DNA of 23,705 nt, taken from the NCBI GenBank assembly GCA_020025515.1, contig JAHHRZ010000024.1:1-23705 (forward strand). The letters are read 5' to 3'. Positions 23,047 to 23,705 of this stretch are shown here, piece after piece. The position numbers and the translations under genes are program-made. The notes beneath the pieces are model-generated. The model did not search any database, had not been told where the DNA came from, and worked only from the letters and a program-made list of their open reading frames with translations. Position 1 is the stretch's first letter. Each line of letters begins with the position of its first letter. This DNA comes from Oscillospiraceae bacterium (GTDB taxonomy: Bacteria; Bacillota; Clostridia; Oscillospirales; Oscillospiraceae).

Positions 23047-23368
23047 AAAAAAGCACCCATTGGTGCGGCATATAGAAATAACCCCTGACCGAGCCACCGT
23101 CACCGATGATTCTCAGCCAGGGGTTACTTCTGTTCGCTCTTGATATCTAACATCCGTGGTTAACCTCTCTTTCTGCGGATTACAGATCCAGCGGTTTTGA
23201 TCTCTTAGGCTACCCTTGCTCACAATCAGTCGGCACATAGCCATGGCTCTAAGGGAGCCGCCTTGGTGCGGGAGCTTATTGGGAAGAACAACTGCAATCT
23301 GCGAAATATGAGAAGGGGTTCTGTGCACATTGGGACTTCACTACCTGTTCATCGGTATCACCCTTTCT
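23047..23368 (-). ncRNA. Structured non-coding RNA of about 320 nt, class not identified
   Basis: The segment has its own promoter (23375-23403) and a terminator (GCACC/GGTGC stem at 23053-23066 followed by T6 at 23047-23052), with no convincing ORF. Predicted structure includes a nested central arm of CCC/GGG, GCUC/GAGC, GCAC/GUGC and GGCUC/GAGCC between 23213 and 23283. A 15-bp stem near the 3' end (23079-23093 with 23112-23126, two G-U pairs) has an 18-nt loop. That loop contains UCAUCGGUG (23101-23109), which can pair with UACCGAUGA near the 5' end (23349-23357), giving a long-range 9-bp pseudoknot. I could not match it to tmRNA, RNase P RNA, SRP RNA, 6S RNA, T-box or a common riboswitch. 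Confidence 0.65.
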
Positions 23369-23374
23369 GACTAT

Positions 23375-23403
23375 ACTATAATACACTGATTGGATTTTTG
23401 CAA
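23375..23403 (-). promoter_or_regulatory. Promoter of the structured RNA
   Basis: On the minus strand, TTGCAA (23398-23403), a 17-bp spacer and TATAGT (23375-23380). The predicted start is near 23368. Confidence 0.7.
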
Positions 23404-23477
23404 TATGGAATATTGCATGAAATGCATTAGCGTAGTTGCTACAAGATGGAGATTTATCAGAATACCATGGAATTTTC

Positions 23478-23507
23478 TTGACAAGGAGTTTGTTTATTTG
23501 GTATACT
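23478..23507 (+). promoter_or_regulatory. Upstream tandem promoter (P1) facing tRNA-Pro
   Basis: TTGACA (23478-23483), an 18-bp spacer and TATACT (23502-23507), about 160 bp before the tRNA. The stretch 23404-23477 shows nothing recognisable. Confidence 0.65.
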
Positions 23508-23568
23508 GACCACAGAAGCGGCTCTTAACAAGTTTGTTCCCGGGCCTGTTTATTACAAAATACAGGGC

Positions 23569-23597
23569 TTGCAATTCTGAAATAAATCCTGTATAAT
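23569..23597 (+). promoter_or_regulatory. Proximal promoter (P2) of tRNA-Pro
   Basis: TTGCAA (23569-23574), a 17-bp spacer and TATAAT (23592-23597). A leader of about 65 nt containing a small GTTCT/AGAAC hairpin precedes the tRNA. Confidence 0.85.
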
Positions 23598-23669
23598 ATC
23601 TAGGTTCTCGGAGAACTATAGAGCGTTGTCTTTGGGAGTTCAGGCACAAGTCCAGCAAAAACTAAATAA

Positions 23670-23705
23670 CCGGGTGTAGCGCAGTTGGTAGCGCGCCTGC
23701 TTTGG
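23670..23705 (+). tRNA. tRNA-Pro (anticodon TGG), 3' half cut by window edge
   Basis: The visible 36 nt are the acceptor 5' strand CCGGGTG, the D-arm TAGCGCAGTTGGTAGCGC, the anticodon stem 5' strand and the loop start. The last three bases of the window, TGG (23703-23705), fall at positions 34-36. The sequence resembles clostridial tRNA-Pro. Confidence 0.88.

Noticed and set aside
23047..23368. Calling this RNA tmRNA, RNase P RNA, SRP RNA or 6S RNA
   Set aside because: The tmRNA tRNA-like ends, the RNase P GAGGAAAGTCC core, the SRP helix-8 sequence and a simple 6S hairpin are not found. A chance GTGAAGTCC resemblance was not enough.

Overview
The window looks like the chromosome of an anaerobic, gut-type member of the Clostridia, most likely Oscillospiraceae/Ruminococcaceae. 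The evidence is an NfnAB-type electron-bifurcating transhydrogenase, a folate ECF transporter under a tetrahydrofolate (THF) riboswitch, a giant SLH-anchored subtilase, AGGAGG ribosome binding sites, sigma-A promoters with 16-18 bp spacers, and tRNAs with encoded CCA. The taxonomic placement is inference; no 16S gene is present.

Left part (1-10.1 kb). A 3'-truncated miaB (minus) is followed by a Na/Pi cotransporter with a fused PhoU domain (minus). A consensus promoter then drives tRNA-Thr(TGT) and tRNA-Tyr(GTA) on the plus strand. A 6.2-kb gene (minus) encodes a secreted S8 protease of about 2054 residues with a PA insert, an Ig-like domain, a glycine-rich solenoid, FIVAR repeats and three SLH modules.

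Middle (10.4-15.1 kb). An aldo/keto reductase with two C-terminal Fe-S cysteine motifs (plus) converges on folC. The folT-folC operon (minus) imports folate and retains it by polyglutamylation; its long leader contains a THF riboswitch and a hairpin that masks the folT Shine-Dalgarno. Upstream is a GH4 alpha-galactosidase gene (melA type, minus).

Island (about 15.2-17.7 kb, plus strand). Between melA and nfnB lies a patch that is AT-rich compared with its neighbours. It holds a 42-residue Trp-rich ORF, a small zinc-ribbon protein (DUF6487-like), a probable IS256-type terminal-repeat scar joined to a 5'-truncated amidase-like gene, an in-frame stop followed by a 58-residue ORF, and a lipoprotein. 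It is bounded on the right by facing terminators.

Right part (17.7-23.7 kb). nfnA-nfnB (minus) is driven by a perfect sigma-A promoter. A YitT-type membrane protein gene (minus) diverges from a MerR/GyrI-like regulator (plus); between them is a 19-bp-spacer promoter whose spacer is filled by a perfect palindrome, the MerR hallmark. A short cytoplasmic GH29 fucosidase follows (minus). After that comes a stand-alone structured RNA of about 320 nt (minus) with its own promoter, terminator and a predicted 9-bp loop/5'-end pseudoknot, which I could not assign to a known class. The window ends inside tRNA-Pro(TGG), preceded by two tandem promoters.

The strongest candidates for something undescribed are the RNA at 23047-23368 and the small-ORF island at 15.2-17.7 kb. 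All calls come from reading the sequence; no searches were run.
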